Assembly: GCF_900608595.1 (NCBI RefSeq)
Contig: NZ_UWYY01000007.1
Span: forward strand, 62,001 to 126,000
DNA from: Promicromonospora panici
Lineage (GTDB): Bacteria > Actinomycetota > Actinomycetes > Actinomycetales > Cellulomonadaceae
Length of the DNA stretch: 64,000 nucleotides
Direction: 5' to 3'
The notes beneath the pieces were generated by a model that worked only from the letters and a program-made list of their open reading frames with translations, was not told the DNA's origin and ran no database searches. Numbering within the stretch: the first letter of the stretch is position 1; every line of letters begins with the position of its first letter. This document shows positions 10,277 to 18,594 of the stretch, piece after piece. The translations under genes were made by a program, and so were the position numbers.

Positions 10277-11334
10277 CACGCGCGGGCGTCGGCGATCTCC
10301 CGGGCACTCGGCAGGTTCTCCGAAGCGGCCCAGACGGCGTTGAGCCCGTCTCGGCCCACCGTCCGCTCCACGGACCGCACGAACGCCGCGCCGTCGCGGT
10401 ACTGCGCGAGCTTGGCGTCCATGCCGAGCAGCTTCTGCACGACCATGTCGAAGGAGTTGCGCCCCTCGCCGTCGCGCCGCCGCTCGAACCGGGCCCGGAT
10501 GCGGCGCACGGACGGCACCACCCGCGGCCCGACGGCGTCCATCATGACGTCCGCGTGCCCCTCCAGGAGGGCCATGACCGCGGTGATGTCGGCGAGCTCG
10601 TCCTTCTGCTCGTGCGTGAGCATGCCGTCGATCAGGGTGCCGTTCTCGCCGCGCAGGGTGGCGAGCACGTTCCGCCCGATGGTGATGATCTTCCTGTCGA
10701 ACCGGGCCTTGGCCAGTTCGGCCGACGTCCGCGCCATGCCCGTCACCAGGTGCCGCATGCGGCCGCTGAGGTGGTCCGAGAGCCACGGTGCCGCGCCGAA
10801 CTGCAGGGCGTGCGTCTGCTCGTGCAGGCACACCCACAGCCGGAAGTCGCGCACCGGGACGCGGAGCGCCTGCTCCGCCTGCAGCACGTTGGGTGCCACG
10901 AGGAGGAGGCGGCCCGACCCGGAGGAGTACGGGTCGAACTGGCCCAGCACCCGCCCGCTGAGCAGCGCGAGCACGGCCCCGATCTCGGCGGCCCCGGCCA
11001 TCTGGGCACCGGGCGAGGTGGCCGCCTTGGAGATCTCGGCGACGGCGGCGCCGATCCCGTCGGTCATGACCGCGATGGACCGCGTGTTGGCGCGTGCCCA
11101 GGTCGCGCGGTCCACCACCGCGACCGGGCTCAGCGCCGCGCCGCCGTCGAACGGCGTCATCCGCGTGGTCTCCAGCACGTGCCCGACGGCGTCCGCCGCC
11201 GCGCCGCGCAAGCCCCGCACCAGGGCGTCGAGCTCCTCCCGTGGCGCCTGTGGGCCAGGCGCGGCGAGGCGCCCGGCGATCTGTGCTGCCGCCGACCAGT
11301 CGACGATCTGCGGGGCTGTGGGGGCCTGGGTCAC
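10255..11334 (-). CDS. DUF2342 family zinc-dependent metalloprotease
   Basis: 359 residues. The metalloprotease motif HEQTH is at 171-175 within [14 protein letters not shown], and a second conserved segment [12 protein letters not shown] lies near 260. This is the actinobacterial DUF2342 family, often labelled an F420-biosynthesis-associated protein by phylogenetic profile; the cofD-cofC pair 12 kb away agrees with the genome having F420 but proves no link. No signal peptide is evident, so it is probably cytoplasmic. It sits between dacB and tilS, 33 bp from dacB, in the usual actinobacterial order. The substrate is unknown. Confidence 0.88.
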   Translation of the reverse strand: MTQAPTAPQIVDWSAAAQIAGRLAAPGPQAPREELDALVRGLRGAAADAVGHVLETTRMTPFDGGAALSPVAVVDRATWARANTRSIAVMTDGIGAAVAEISKAATSPGAQMAGAAEIGAVLALLSGRVLGQFDPYSSGSGRLLLVAPNVLQAEQALRVPVRDFRLWVCLHEQTHALQFGAAPWLSDHLSGRMRHLVTGMARTSAELAKARFDRKIITIGRNVLATLRGENGTLIDGMLTHEQKDELADITAVMALLEGHADVMMDAVGPRVVPSVRRIRARFERRRDGEGRNSFDMVVQKLLGMDAKLAQYRDGAAFVRSVERTVGRDGLNAVWAASENLPSAREIADARAWVRRVHG

Positions 11335-11367
11335 CCGACCACGGTAACCGTCACGGCCGGTGCCGCG

Positions 11368-12819
11368 TCAGCCCTGTACCGAGTACGCCGCGAGGTCGCC
11401 GACGAACGCGTCGTAGATCCACGTGGCCCCTACCGTCCGGTCCGCGGGGATCGAGTCGGCAAGGACCGAGAAGACCAGCAGCCGGTCGTCGGCGGTGACC
11501 ACGGTCCCGGCGAGCGCCCGCACCTTGGGCAGGCTGCCGGTCTTGGCGCGGGCCAGGCCGCGCGCCGCGTTGTCCCCGGTGAACCGCCCGTGGCCGCTGT
11601 CCAGCGTGCCCGACAGGCCCGCGATCGGCATGCCGACGGCCTCGCTGCGCAGCTCCGCGTTCGCGGGATCGACCATGACCCCGAGCAGGTCCACGAGCTG
11701 CTGCGTGCTCAGGTACGAGCCGTCCCCGAGACCGGAGCAGTCGCGCAGCCGGGCGCCGGTCATGTCGACGCCGAGCCGCCTCGCGCTCGCGATCACGGCC
11801 TGCGTCGCGCCGTCGTTCGAGCCGGGCAGGCCCGCCTCGACCGCGACGAGACGCCCGAGGACCTCGGTGATCGTGTTGTCGGAGTACTGCATGGCGAACC
11901 CGACGACGTCGGCGAGCGGAGCGGAGCTGACCTCGCCGAGCACCCGCGCGTCGTCCGGGGCGGTCTCGCTCACCACGGCACCGGCGGTCTTGAGCCCTTC
12001 GTCCTCGAGCGCCGCGGAGAAGACCTCGGCGGCGTACTTGCCGGGGTCGGACGCGCGGGGCCCGTTGTCGCCGTAGCCGTCCGACAGCAGACCGACGTTG
12101 ATCCCGAGGGACGCGACCGGCGCGATGTAGCCCGCCGCGATGTCCGGGCTCGCCACGGTCGGCGCGATGTCGTCGCCGGTGAAGAGCGAGTCGTCGAGCG
12201 CGACGCGCACCTCGGTGGTGCCGGTCACCTTCACCTTGGCCGCGACCTGCTGCGCGAGGTCGGCCAGGCCGGCCCGACCGTTGACCGCGTCGGCGTCGCC
12301 ATGGCCTGCCGAGAGCATCATGTCGCCGCCACCGACGAGGACCACGGTGTTGTCGTCGGCCATGACGGCGCGGGTGTCCAGCGTGGAGTCCGCGGGGAAC
12401 GACGAGAGCGCCGCGACGCCGGTGAACAGCTTCTGCGTGGACGCGGGGGTCATCAGCTTGTCCGGGCTCGACGAGCCGAGCACCTGGCCCGACTGCCCGT
12501 CGGCGACCACGACGCCGACGCGGGAGCCGAGCCGCTTGTCCTTGGCCAGGCTGGTCACGAGGCGCTGCATCTCCACGCTGTCCGGCACCGGCGCGTCGTC
12601 CGGGAGGCCCTGCAGGAAGGCCGCGGGAGCAGGTCCCTCGACCGCGCCGGGCGCGGACGGGAAGGGGCTGGGCTCGGGCCACGGCTCGGCGGTGGTGAGC
12701 ATGCCGGGGACCATGTCGTACGCGTCGGCGACCAGGTATCCACCGAACAGCGCGACGACCGCGGCGACGGCAGCGCCGGAGCGCAACCCCCACTCCATGG
12801 GCATCCTCTCGATCGTCAT
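11368..12819 (-). CDS. dacB: D-alanyl-D-alanine carboxypeptidase/endopeptidase (PBP4 type, peptidase S13)
   Basis: 483 residues. An N-terminal hydrophobic segment (about 14-33) anchors or exports it. The three penicillin-binding motifs are present: STQK (127-130), SDN in QYSDNTITEVLGR (near 310) and KTG in ARAKTGSL (near 424). It trims peptidoglycan stem peptides outside the membrane. I take ATG 12819, which may be leaderless; an ATG at 12798, eight codons in, follows GAGAGG closely and is an alternative. First gene of the minus-strand block, divergent from ppa. Confidence 0.93.
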   Translation of the reverse strand: MTIERMPMEWGLRSGAAVAAVVALFGGYLVADAYDMVPGMLTTAEPWPEPSPFPSAPGAVEGPAPAAFLQGLPDDAPVPDSVEMQRLVTSLAKDKRLGSRVGVVVADGQSGQVLGSSSPDKLMTPASTQKLFTGVAALSSFPADSTLDTRAVMADDNTVVLVGGGDMMLSAGHGDADAVNGRAGLADLAQQVAAKVKVTGTTEVRVALDDSLFTGDDIAPTVASPDIAAGYIAPVASLGINVGLLSDGYGDNGPRASDPGKYAAEVFSAALEDEGLKTAGAVVSETAPDDARVLGEVSSAPLADVVGFAMQYSDNTITEVLGRLVAVEAGLPGSNDGATQAVIASARRLGVDMTGARLRDCSGLGDGSYLSTQQLVDLLGVMVDPANAELRSEAVGMPIAGLSGTLDSGHGRFTGDNAARGLARAKTGSLPKVRALAGTVVTADDRLLVFSVLADSIPADRTVGATWIYDAFVGDLAAYSVQG

Positions 12820-13076
12820 GTAAAAGCCATAGCCAACTCTAGTCGCGGCAAACCACGCGACGGGTACGGCAGCGGCGATTCACGGGAAATTTCACCCGCT
12901 CGCGCACCCGATTCGCGCGCGCGACGCGCCCGCTGCGAATTATGCCCAACGCGGAGAGTGGTTCTGACCACAGGTAACGGTCCGGATACAAGACACATGG
13001 CACACTGGACAGGCGCAATACCGCCGCCGCAGCAACAGCCTGCAGCGACCATCATCGAGAACTGGAGCACATCGGC
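12820..13076. promoter_or_regulatory. dacB/ppa divergent promoter region
   Basis: 257 bp between divergently transcribed genes. For ppa a plausible promoter is TTCTGA (12962-12967), 17-bp spacer, GATACA (12985-12990). For dacB a TATGGC about nine bases before the ATG could be a -10 of a leaderless message. An ATTCGC/GCGAAT inverted repeat (12911-12916 and 12935-12940) lies between them. No gene is seen. Confidence 0.45.
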
Positions 13077-13577
13077 GTGGAGTTCGACGTCACGATCGAG
13101 ATCCCCAAGGGTCAGCGGAACAAGTACGAGGTGGATCACGAGACCGGACGCATCCGCCTCGACCGCATGCTCTTCACCTCGACGCGCTACCCGGACGACT
13201 ACGGCTTCATCGAGGGCACCCTCGGTGAGGACGGCGACCCCCTGGACGCACTCGTCCTGCTGGAAGAGCCCACGTTCCCGGGCTGCCTGATCAAGTGCCG
13301 CGCCCTCGGCATGTTCCGCATGCGCGACGAAGCCGGCGGCGACGACAAGGTGCTCTGCGTACCCACGGGCGACCAGCGCGCAGCATGGCGCCAGGACATC
13401 GACGACGTCTCGGACTTCCACCGCCTGGAGATCCAGCACTTCTTCGAGGTCTACAAGGACCTCGAGCCGGGCAAGTCAGTCGAGGGCGCCCACTGGGTGG
13501 GTCGCTCCGACGCCGAGGCCGAGATCGTTCGCTCGATCCAGCGCGCCAAGGACACGGGCTACTACGACAAGCACTGA
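13077..13577 (+). CDS. ppa: Inorganic pyrophosphatase
   Basis: 166 residues from GTG 13077. Family I soluble pyrophosphatase: [27 protein letters not shown] and the metal-binding signature DGDPLDALV (52-60). It hydrolyses pyrophosphate released by biosynthetic reactions in the cytoplasm. Length is normal. Transcribed alone and divergent from dacB; it ends a few bases before a 23-bp-arm palindrome that separates it from the convergent NlpC/P60 gene. Confidence 0.97.
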   Translation: MEFDVTIEIPKGQRNKYEVDHETGRIRLDRMLFTSTRYPDDYGFIEGTLGEDGDPLDALVLLEEPTFPGCLIKCRALGMFRMRDEAGGDDKVLCVPTGDQRAAWRQDIDDVSDFHRLEIQHFFEVYKDLEPGKSVEGAHWVGRSDAEAEIVRSIQRAKDTGYYDKH

Positions 13578-13581
13578 ACCT

Positions 13582-13646
13582 TTGTTGTGGGCGTGATCGT
13601 TGCGACTACCTGCCCGTTTTAGCCGCAACGATCACGCCCACAACAA
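13582..13646. repeat. Intergenic palindrome, family copy 1
   Basis: Perfect 23-bp arms at 13582-13604 and 13624-13646 (inner end CGTTGCG / CGCAACG) around the 19-nt loop ACTACCTGCCCGTTTTAGC. It lies between the convergent ppa and NlpC/P60 genes. Arms and loop match copies near 22.0 and 26.7 kb. It may act as a bidirectional terminator although no T-run follows either arm. Confidence 0.92.
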
Positions 13647-13651
13647 TGCGG

Positions 13652-15097
13652 TCAGGGACGGCCCGCGTAGGGCATCGCGTCCGCCAGGCGCAGCGGGTGC
13701 TCCCCCAGCGGCTGGCCCGGCAGCGTCGCCTCGATCATCATGCCGCCGCCGGTGTACATGGCCACGTGATAGATCGACGACGGGTCGCTGGGGTCCGAGC
13801 CGTAGAAGATCAGGTCACCCGGCCGGAGCGACCCGTAGTCCACCTTGCCGACCACGAGGTACTGCGACCGCGACGTCCGTGTGATGTTCACGCCCTGGCT
13901 GGCCCACGACATCATCGTCAGGCCCGAGCAGTCGTAGAACGCCGGCCCGGCCGCCCCGAGCAGGTAGGGCGCCCCGAGCTTGGTCCGCGCCCAGGCCACC
14001 GCGCCGTATCCCCGGGCCTCCGACCCGTTCGTCACCCCGGACGTCGGCGGGCCCACGGGCGCGGGTGCCGGCGCCGGCTGCTCACCGGAGGGCGCCAACA
14101 CATCCGCGGGAGCGGGGACCTCGGCCATAGCACCGGAAGCCTCCGCGCCAGCCGCGGCCCTGGCCTGCTGCTGCCGTTCGAGCTCCGCCTTCGCCGCGGC
14201 CTCGCGGGCAGCCTCGGCCGCCGCGGCGCGGGCCGCCTCCCGCTCCTGCTCGATCTGCACGCTGGTCTGCCGCAGCTGCGCGAGCCGCTCGACAAGGGCT
14301 CTTCGCTGGATCTCGGCAGCCTGCGTCCGCGCCTCGAGATCGGCGGCCGCCGCCTGGGCGTCGTCGTACGCCGCCCGGGCCTGAGCGGCGGCCACGTCGC
14401 GCTGCTTCTTCGCGGCGGTCCAGCGCGCGTCGGCGGACTCCGACGACGCGCGCGCTTCCTGGTAGTCGGCGAGGGCTCCCCCGAGCTTGCGCTGCACCGC
14501 GCGTTCCGCGGCACTGCGCCCCACGAGGTCGGGAACCGAGTCCGCCTCGAGGGCGACGCCGAGCGGCCCCAGGTCAGCGGCTCGGGCCGACGCCCGGTAC
14601 ACCTCCGCCAGGCTCGCCCGTGCCGTCACCTCGCCCTGGTGCGCCTTCTCGGCGGCGGACCGCGCCTCGGCGACCTCCTGCCGGGCTTCCTCGACGGCCT
14701 GTTGTGCCTCGGCGTAGTCGGCCGCCGCCACCTGCACGCGGACCTGGCTGGCCCGCAGCTCCGTACGAAGTGCGACCAGCGCCGCCTCCGCCTGCTGGAC
14801 GTCGAGGGTCCCGGCGGCGACCGCATTCCGGGCCGCCTGGGCCTCCTCGGCGGACGGCGGATCGGCGGGCGGGTCAGCCTCGGCGACCGGGCCCCACGGG
14901 ATCACCAGCCCGAGCGCGAGCACCGCCGCCCCCAACGCCCGGAGCGCCAGCACCGTGCCATGACCGTGCCGGTCGGGCGCCGCCGTGTGCCGTCCCGCGG
15001 CCCGGCCCACCAAGCCGCCCACCGAGCCGCCCACCGAGCCGCCCACCAGCCCGGCCCAGCGACCGGTCGGCTCGTCCCCACCTCGGACCTGTCCCAT
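13652..15097 (-). CDS. Secreted NlpC/P60 peptidoglycan hydrolase with coiled coil
   Basis: 481 residues from ATG 15097, behind the strong site GGGAGGGGG. A Gly/Val/Ser repeat (GGSVGGSVGG, encoded by 12-bp DNA repeats) precedes the export segment at about 48-72. Next comes a long Ala/Glu/Gln-rich coiled coil (about 78-330), then a Pro/Ala linker and a C-terminal NlpC/P60 domain of about 120 residues with catalytic YDCSGL and HVAMYTGGG. This is the layout of RipA-type D,L-endopeptidases that split peptidoglycan stem peptides for cell separation, the coiled coil restraining activity. It converges on ppa. Confidence 0.92.
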   Translation of the reverse strand: MGQVRGGDEPTGRWAGLVGGSVGGSVGGLVGRAAGRHTAAPDRHGHGTVLALRALGAAVLALGLVIPWGPVAEADPPADPPSAEEAQAARNAVAAGTLDVQQAEAALVALRTELRASQVRVQVAAADYAEAQQAVEEARQEVAEARSAAEKAHQGEVTARASLAEVYRASARAADLGPLGVALEADSVPDLVGRSAAERAVQRKLGGALADYQEARASSESADARWTAAKKQRDVAAAQARAAYDDAQAAAADLEARTQAAEIQRRALVERLAQLRQTSVQIEQEREAARAAAAEAAREAAAKAELERQQQARAAAGAEASGAMAEVPAPADVLAPSGEQPAPAPAPVGPPTSGVTNGSEARGYGAVAWARTKLGAPYLLGAAGPAFYDCSGLTMMSWASQGVNITRTSRSQYLVVGKVDYGSLRPGDLIFYGSDPSDPSSIYHVAMYTGGGMMIEATLPGQPLGEHPLRLADAMPYAGRP

Positions 15098-15328
15098 GAT
15101 CCCCCTCCCGATCAGCGCACTTCCGGCGTGTCGCCTTGCGCAGATCTTGTGAATCACTCCCGTGTCACCGGTCCAATGTGACCCAAGGTGTCGGCTCGCG
15201 CTACCGGAAGGCAAACAGTCCGCCAAGAGCGGATCAGGCCCGCCGATCCCGCGCGCCGTCTCATTTCCAGATCTCAAAATGCAAGACATCCCTATCGGCC
15301 CCGGCAACCGCCGTCTACGGTCTCACCC
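15098..15328. promoter_or_regulatory. NlpC/P60 - metX divergent intergenic region
   Basis: 231 bp without a gene, part of a 412-bp gap up to metX. It should hold the NlpC/P60 promoter (minus) and the metX leader promoter (plus). A small hairpin TCCGC-caaga-GCGGA lies at 15219-15233. A likely -10 for the metX leader is TACGGT (15316-15321), eight bases upstream of the leader ATG. No SAM-riboswitch core was recognised. Confidence 0.4.
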
Positions 15329-15355
15329 ATGACTCGTCGAATGTGTAGCTGCTGA
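15329..15355 (+). CDS. Leader peptide MTRRMCSC upstream of metX
   Basis: Eight codons, ATG 15329 to TGA 15355, with two Cys codons at the end. TACGGT at 15316-15321 fits a -10 box whose transcript would begin at or next to the ATG, so the ORF is probably leaderless. Directly behind the stop an inverted pair GCGCACG (15359-15365) / CGTGCGC (15401-15407) encloses a second stem CGGCC (15378-15382) / GGCCG (15388-15392). Leaderless Cys-rich short ORFs that sense charged tRNA-Cys by ribosome stalling are known upstream of sulfur genes in mycobacteria. The position before metX suggests a similar attenuator here; this is inference. Confidence 0.55.
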   Translation: MTRRMCSC

Positions 15356-15358
15356 ACA

Positions 15359-15407
15359 GCGCACGTTCGCCTGCCCTCGGCCCGCTCGGCCGACACTCCG
15401 CGTGCGC
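15359..15407 (+). promoter_or_regulatory. Possible attenuator hairpin behind the metX leader peptide
   Basis: Nested inverted repeats GCGCACG/CGTGCGC (outer, 15359-15365 and 15401-15407) and CGGCC/GGCCG (inner) start four bases after the leader stop codon. A ribosome stalled on the Cys codons would cover the left outer arm and alter folding. No T-run follows, so control by sequestration or Rho access is as likely as intrinsic termination. Confidence 0.4.
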
Positions 15408-15509
15408 ACCGACCGCCGCGGACCCACCTCCTGATGCGCAGGCCCCTGGGGCATGTCTCGGCCAGTTCGCCAGAAGCCCCGCCACCCACCCCGAGCCGCA
15501 GGAGAAATG

Positions 15510-16796
15510 ATGGCCATCACCACACCGAGGGCCGCGCACGACGTCCCGGGCCAACAGGTCCGCTCGGCGCTCGTACCCTTTCCGGCACCGGACAGCGCGC
15601 TCGGCACGGAGGGCGGCGCCCCGCCGAGCCCCGCCGACCCGGTCCAGACCTCGCGCTCCCGCAGCAAGCCGCCGGTGCCCGCGAGCGGCGCGTGGCGGGA
15701 CGGCGACGACCCCGGACGCCGGCAGTTCGCCGACGTCGGCGCCTTCGACCTGGAGGCCGGCGGCCGCCTGCCCGCCGTCCGCGTGGCCTACGAGACCTGG
15801 GGCACCCTGAACGACACCGGCACCAACGCCGTCCTCGTGCTGCACGCGCTGACGGGCGACTCGCACGTGACGGGCGAGGCCGGACCTGGGCACGTGACCG
15901 ACGGCTGGTGGGCGCAGATGGTGGGCCCGGGCAAGCCCATCGACACCGACCGCTACTTCGTGGTGGCGCCCAACGCGCTCGGCGGGTGTCAGGGCACCAC
16001 CGGTCCGTCGTCGACGGCGCAGGACGGCCGCCCGTGGGGCGGCCGGTTCCCGTACATCACCACGCGCGACCAGGTGGCCGTGGAGGTCGCGCTGTCCCGG
16101 GAGCTCGGGATCGCCTCGTGGGAGCTGGTGATCGGCGCCTCGATGGGCGGGCTCCGCGTGCTGGAGTGGGCACTGCTCGGGCCCGAGGCCGGCATCGACG
16201 TCCGCAATGTCGCGGCCATCGCCACGACCGCCCAGACCGGCGGGGACCAGATCGCGTGGGCGCACCCGCAGCTCGCCGCGATCCGCGTCGACCCCCGCTT
16301 CCGGGACGGCGACTACTACGACGCGGCCGACGACGACGGCCCGCACACCGGCCTGGGCATCGCCCGGCAGATCGCGCACACGACGTACCGCACGGGCTAC
16401 GAGCTGGACCAGCGGTTCGGGCGGCTGCCACAGGGCGGCGAGGACCCGTTCGCGGGCGGCCGGTTCGCCGTGCAGTCCTACCTGGACCACCACGGCGACA
16501 AGCTGGCCCGCCGGTTCGACGCCAACTCCTACCTCGTGCTCACCGAGTCGATGCTGTCGCACGACCTGGGCCGCGACCGCGGCGGCGTCGAGGCGGCGCT
16601 CTCCCAGATCACCGCCCGGACGCTGGTGGTGGCGGTGGACAGCGACCGGCTGTTCCCGCCGGCGCAGTCCGCGCGGCTCGCGCAGTGGATCCCGAGGGCG
16701 GAGCCCCTGCGGATCGTGACCAGCGACGTCGGCCACGACGGGTTCCTGGTCGAGGCCGACCAGATCGGCCCGATGGTCAGTGAGTTCCTCGGGTAA
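15510..16796 (+). CDS. metX: Homoserine O-acetyltransferase
   Basis: 428 residues from the second of two adjacent ATGs (15507, 15510); AGGAG at 15500-15504 is better spaced for 15510. Alpha/beta-hydrolase acyltransferase: VLVLHALTGDSH, NALGGCQGTTGP, nucleophile elbow GASMGG (Ser near 211), acid in AVDSDRLFPP and catalytic His in GHDGFLVE near the end. It acetylates homoserine for methionine synthesis by direct sulfhydrylation or transsulfuration. The first 60 residues are a variable Pro/Ser-rich extension. No metY lies next to it here. Confidence 0.95.
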   Translation: MAITTPRAAHDVPGQQVRSALVPFPAPDSALGTEGGAPPSPADPVQTSRSRSKPPVPASGAWRDGDDPGRRQFADVGAFDLEAGGRLPAVRVAYETWGTLNDTGTNAVLVLHALTGDSHVTGEAGPGHVTDGWWAQMVGPGKPIDTDRYFVVAPNALGGCQGTTGPSSTAQDGRPWGGRFPYITTRDQVAVEVALSRELGIASWELVIGASMGGLRVLEWALLGPEAGIDVRNVAAIATTAQTGGDQIAWAHPQLAAIRVDPRFRDGDYYDAADDDGPHTGLGIARQIAHTTYRTGYELDQRFGRLPQGGEDPFAGGRFAVQSYLDHHGDKLARRFDANSYLVLTESMLSHDLGRDRGGVEAALSQITARTLVVAVDSDRLFPPAQSARLAQWIPRAEPLRIVTSDVGHDGFLVEADQIGPMVSEFLG

Positions 16797-16836
16797 CCAT
16801 CCAGCGCGGTGCGGGTCCCGGGGCTAGCGTGGCCGT

Positions 16837-17274
16837 ATGGCAAAGCTCAACCCATACCTCAGCTTCAAGTCCGAGGCCAAGGAAGCCTTGGCCTTCTACC
16901 AGTCTGTGCTCGGCGGAGAGCTCGACGTCAGCACGTTCGGTGGGACCCCGATGGAGGGGATGCCCACTCCCGACGAGGACAAGGACCTCGTCATGCACGG
17001 GCAGCTCGACACCCCGGGCGGCCTCACGATCATGGCGGCGGACACGCCGTCGTTCATGGAGTACGTGGCGCCCTCGTCCGGCGTGACCGTCGCCCTGACG
17101 GGCACCCCGGACGACCACGACTACATCAAGGGCGCCTTCGAGAAGCTGTCCGACGGCGGGACGCCGGGCCAGCCGTTCGAGCTTGCACCCTGGGGCGACT
17201 ACTACGGGGCGCTCACGGACAAGTACGGCGTCTCCTGGATGTTCGACGTCGCTACCGAGCAAACCGCCGGGTGA
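16837..17274 (+). CDS. VOC/PhnB-like family protein
   Basis: 145 residues. Starts NPYLSFKSEAKEALAFYQSVLGGEL and ends YGALTDKYGVSWMFDV, the pattern of the PhnB/YdcG-like vicinal-oxygen-chelate family (glyoxalase fold, two beta-alpha-beta-beta-beta modules). A metal site is not obvious from sequence. Members have varied or unknown substrates; no pathway can be assigned. It stands alone, 40 bp after metX, and is followed by a strong palindrome. Confidence 0.85.
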   Translation: MAKLNPYLSFKSEAKEALAFYQSVLGGELDVSTFGGTPMEGMPTPDEDKDLVMHGQLDTPGGLTIMAADTPSFMEYVAPSSGVTVALTGTPDDHDYIKGAFEKLSDGGTPGQPFELAPWGDYYGALTDKYGVSWMFDVATEQTAG

Positions 17275-17303
17275 TCTTCCGTTACTGAACCTGTCTCCAG
17301 TAG

Positions 17304-17343
17304 CCTTCGTCGAGCTGATCATGGCTGATCAGCTCGACGAAGG
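17304..17343. repeat. Perfect 18-bp palindrome overlapping a ribosome binding site
   Basis: Arms CCTTCGTCGAGCTGATCA (17304-17321) and TGATCAGCTCGACGAAGG (17326-17343), loop TGGC. The right arm ends in the GAAGG that begins the AAGGGAG site of the next gene, so the hairpin in mRNA would hide part of that site. It could equally terminate the VOC transcript or be an operator. Confidence 0.8.
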
Positions 17344-17351
17344 GAGCAGCA

Positions 17352-18590
17352 GTGACACGACGCGGTGCACTCTCCATCCTTGCCACGCTGGGCCTGGTGA
17401 CGTCGGGCGCGGTCGGCGCGTCCACCCCGGCACACGCCGATCCAACGGCCCAGGAGGTGCTTTTCGTCGCCAACAACTGGGACGGCACCGCCTCCGTGCT
17501 GTCCTCGGGCGCCGACCTCACCCCGGTCGGTCAGATCGACGTGATCCCCGACCGCGAGCAGCGGATGCGCGAGATCTACCGCGACCCGGTCCGGCTGGCC
17601 GCCTTCCTGGTCATCCGGGAGACCGTGGGCGAGGGCCACGACCAGTTCGCCGACGACATGTACACCACGCCGGACGGCTCCTCCCTGGTGGTGTCGCGCC
17701 CGAGCTTCGCCGACGTCGTCTCCATCAGCCTCGCCACCGGCGAGGTCGAGTGGCGGTTCCCGGTCTCTGGCCTGCGGGCGGACCACATGGCTGTCTCCCC
17801 CGACGGGACGCAGGTCGCCGTCTCGGCGTCGACCGGCAACCGGGTGCACGTGCTGGACATCGAGACCGGCGCCGAGGCCGGCTCGTTCCCCACCGGCGAC
17901 AAGCCACACGAGAACGTCTACACGTCCGACGGGCTCATCTGGAACATGTCGATCGGCGAGGTCAACAACGACCTCGACGCCCCCGCGCTCGACTTCCTCA
18001 AGGGCGACCGCGTCATCACGGTGGCCGACGCCGAGACGTTCGAGGTGGTGCGCGAGATCGACATGCGCGAGCGGCTCGACGAGGCCGGGCTGGACCACCT
18101 GTCCGACGCCGTCCGCCCCGCCGCGTTCAGCCCCGACGAGTCGAAGCTGTACTTCCAGGTGTCGTTCTTCGGCGGGTTCCTGGAGTACGACGTCGCGAGC
18201 GACCGGATCACGCGGGTCAAGACGCTGCCACGCGTGTTCGAGGGACGGCGAGACCAGATGGTCAACGACTCGCGCCACCACGGTCTGGCCATGGAACCCA
18301 CCGGCGAGCACCTGTGCGTCGCCGGGACCATGGACGACTACGCGGTGGTCGTCGACCGCGCGACGCTCGCCGAGGGGCCGCTAGTCGACGTCGCCAAGCC
18401 GTACTGGACCACCGTGACCGGCGACGGTGCGGCCTGCGTCGTCTCCGAGTCGGAGGCCGACCAGGTGACGTCCATCGACTTCGAGACCGGGCAGAAGATC
18501 GGATCGGTGCCGGTGGGCGACCATCCCCAGCGCGTGCGGCTGGGCACCGTCCCGGCCGGCTGGTCCGGCGCCACGGCACAGGTAGGTTGA
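17352..18590 (+). CDS. Secreted YncE-like beta-propeller protein
   Basis: 412 residues from GTG 17352. A signal peptide is clear: RR at 3-4, a hydrophobic stretch about 5-23, and an AHA-type cleavage site near residue 29. The mature part has propeller-blade repeats such as DHMAVSPDGTQVAVSASTGNRVHVLDIETG and AFSPDESKLYFQVS, typical of YncE/WD40-like seven-bladed folds. Such proteins are extracytoplasmic with mostly unknown ligands. The ribosome site AAGGGAG is partly within the palindrome before it. The next gene starts five bases after its stop, suggesting one transcript. Confidence 0.85.
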   Translation: MTRRGALSILATLGLVTSGAVGASTPAHADPTAQEVLFVANNWDGTASVLSSGADLTPVGQIDVIPDREQRMREIYRDPVRLAAFLVIRETVGEGHDQFADDMYTTPDGSSLVVSRPSFADVVSISLATGEVEWRFPVSGLRADHMAVSPDGTQVAVSASTGNRVHVLDIETGAEAGSFPTGDKPHENVYTSDGLIWNMSIGEVNNDLDAPALDFLKGDRVITVADAETFEVVREIDMRERLDEAGLDHLSDAVRPAAFSPDESKLYFQVSFFGGFLEYDVASDRITRVKTLPRVFEGRRDQMVNDSRHHGLAMEPTGEHLCVAGTMDDYAVVVDRATLAEGPLVDVAKPYWTTVTGDGAACVVSESEADQVTSIDFETGQKIGSVPVGDHPQRVRLGTVPAGWSGATAQVG

Positions 18591-18594
18591 CTGC

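Noticed and set aside
13582..13646. Palindrome as a plain Rho-independent terminator
   Set aside because: No run of T follows either arm, and the conserved loop across three copies is not explained by termination alone. A secondary role in ending transcripts remains possible.
15098..15509. SAM riboswitch upstream of metX
   Set aside because: I looked for SAM-I and SAM-IV core patterns and saw none; the short Cys ORF and hairpin are the better-supported control element.
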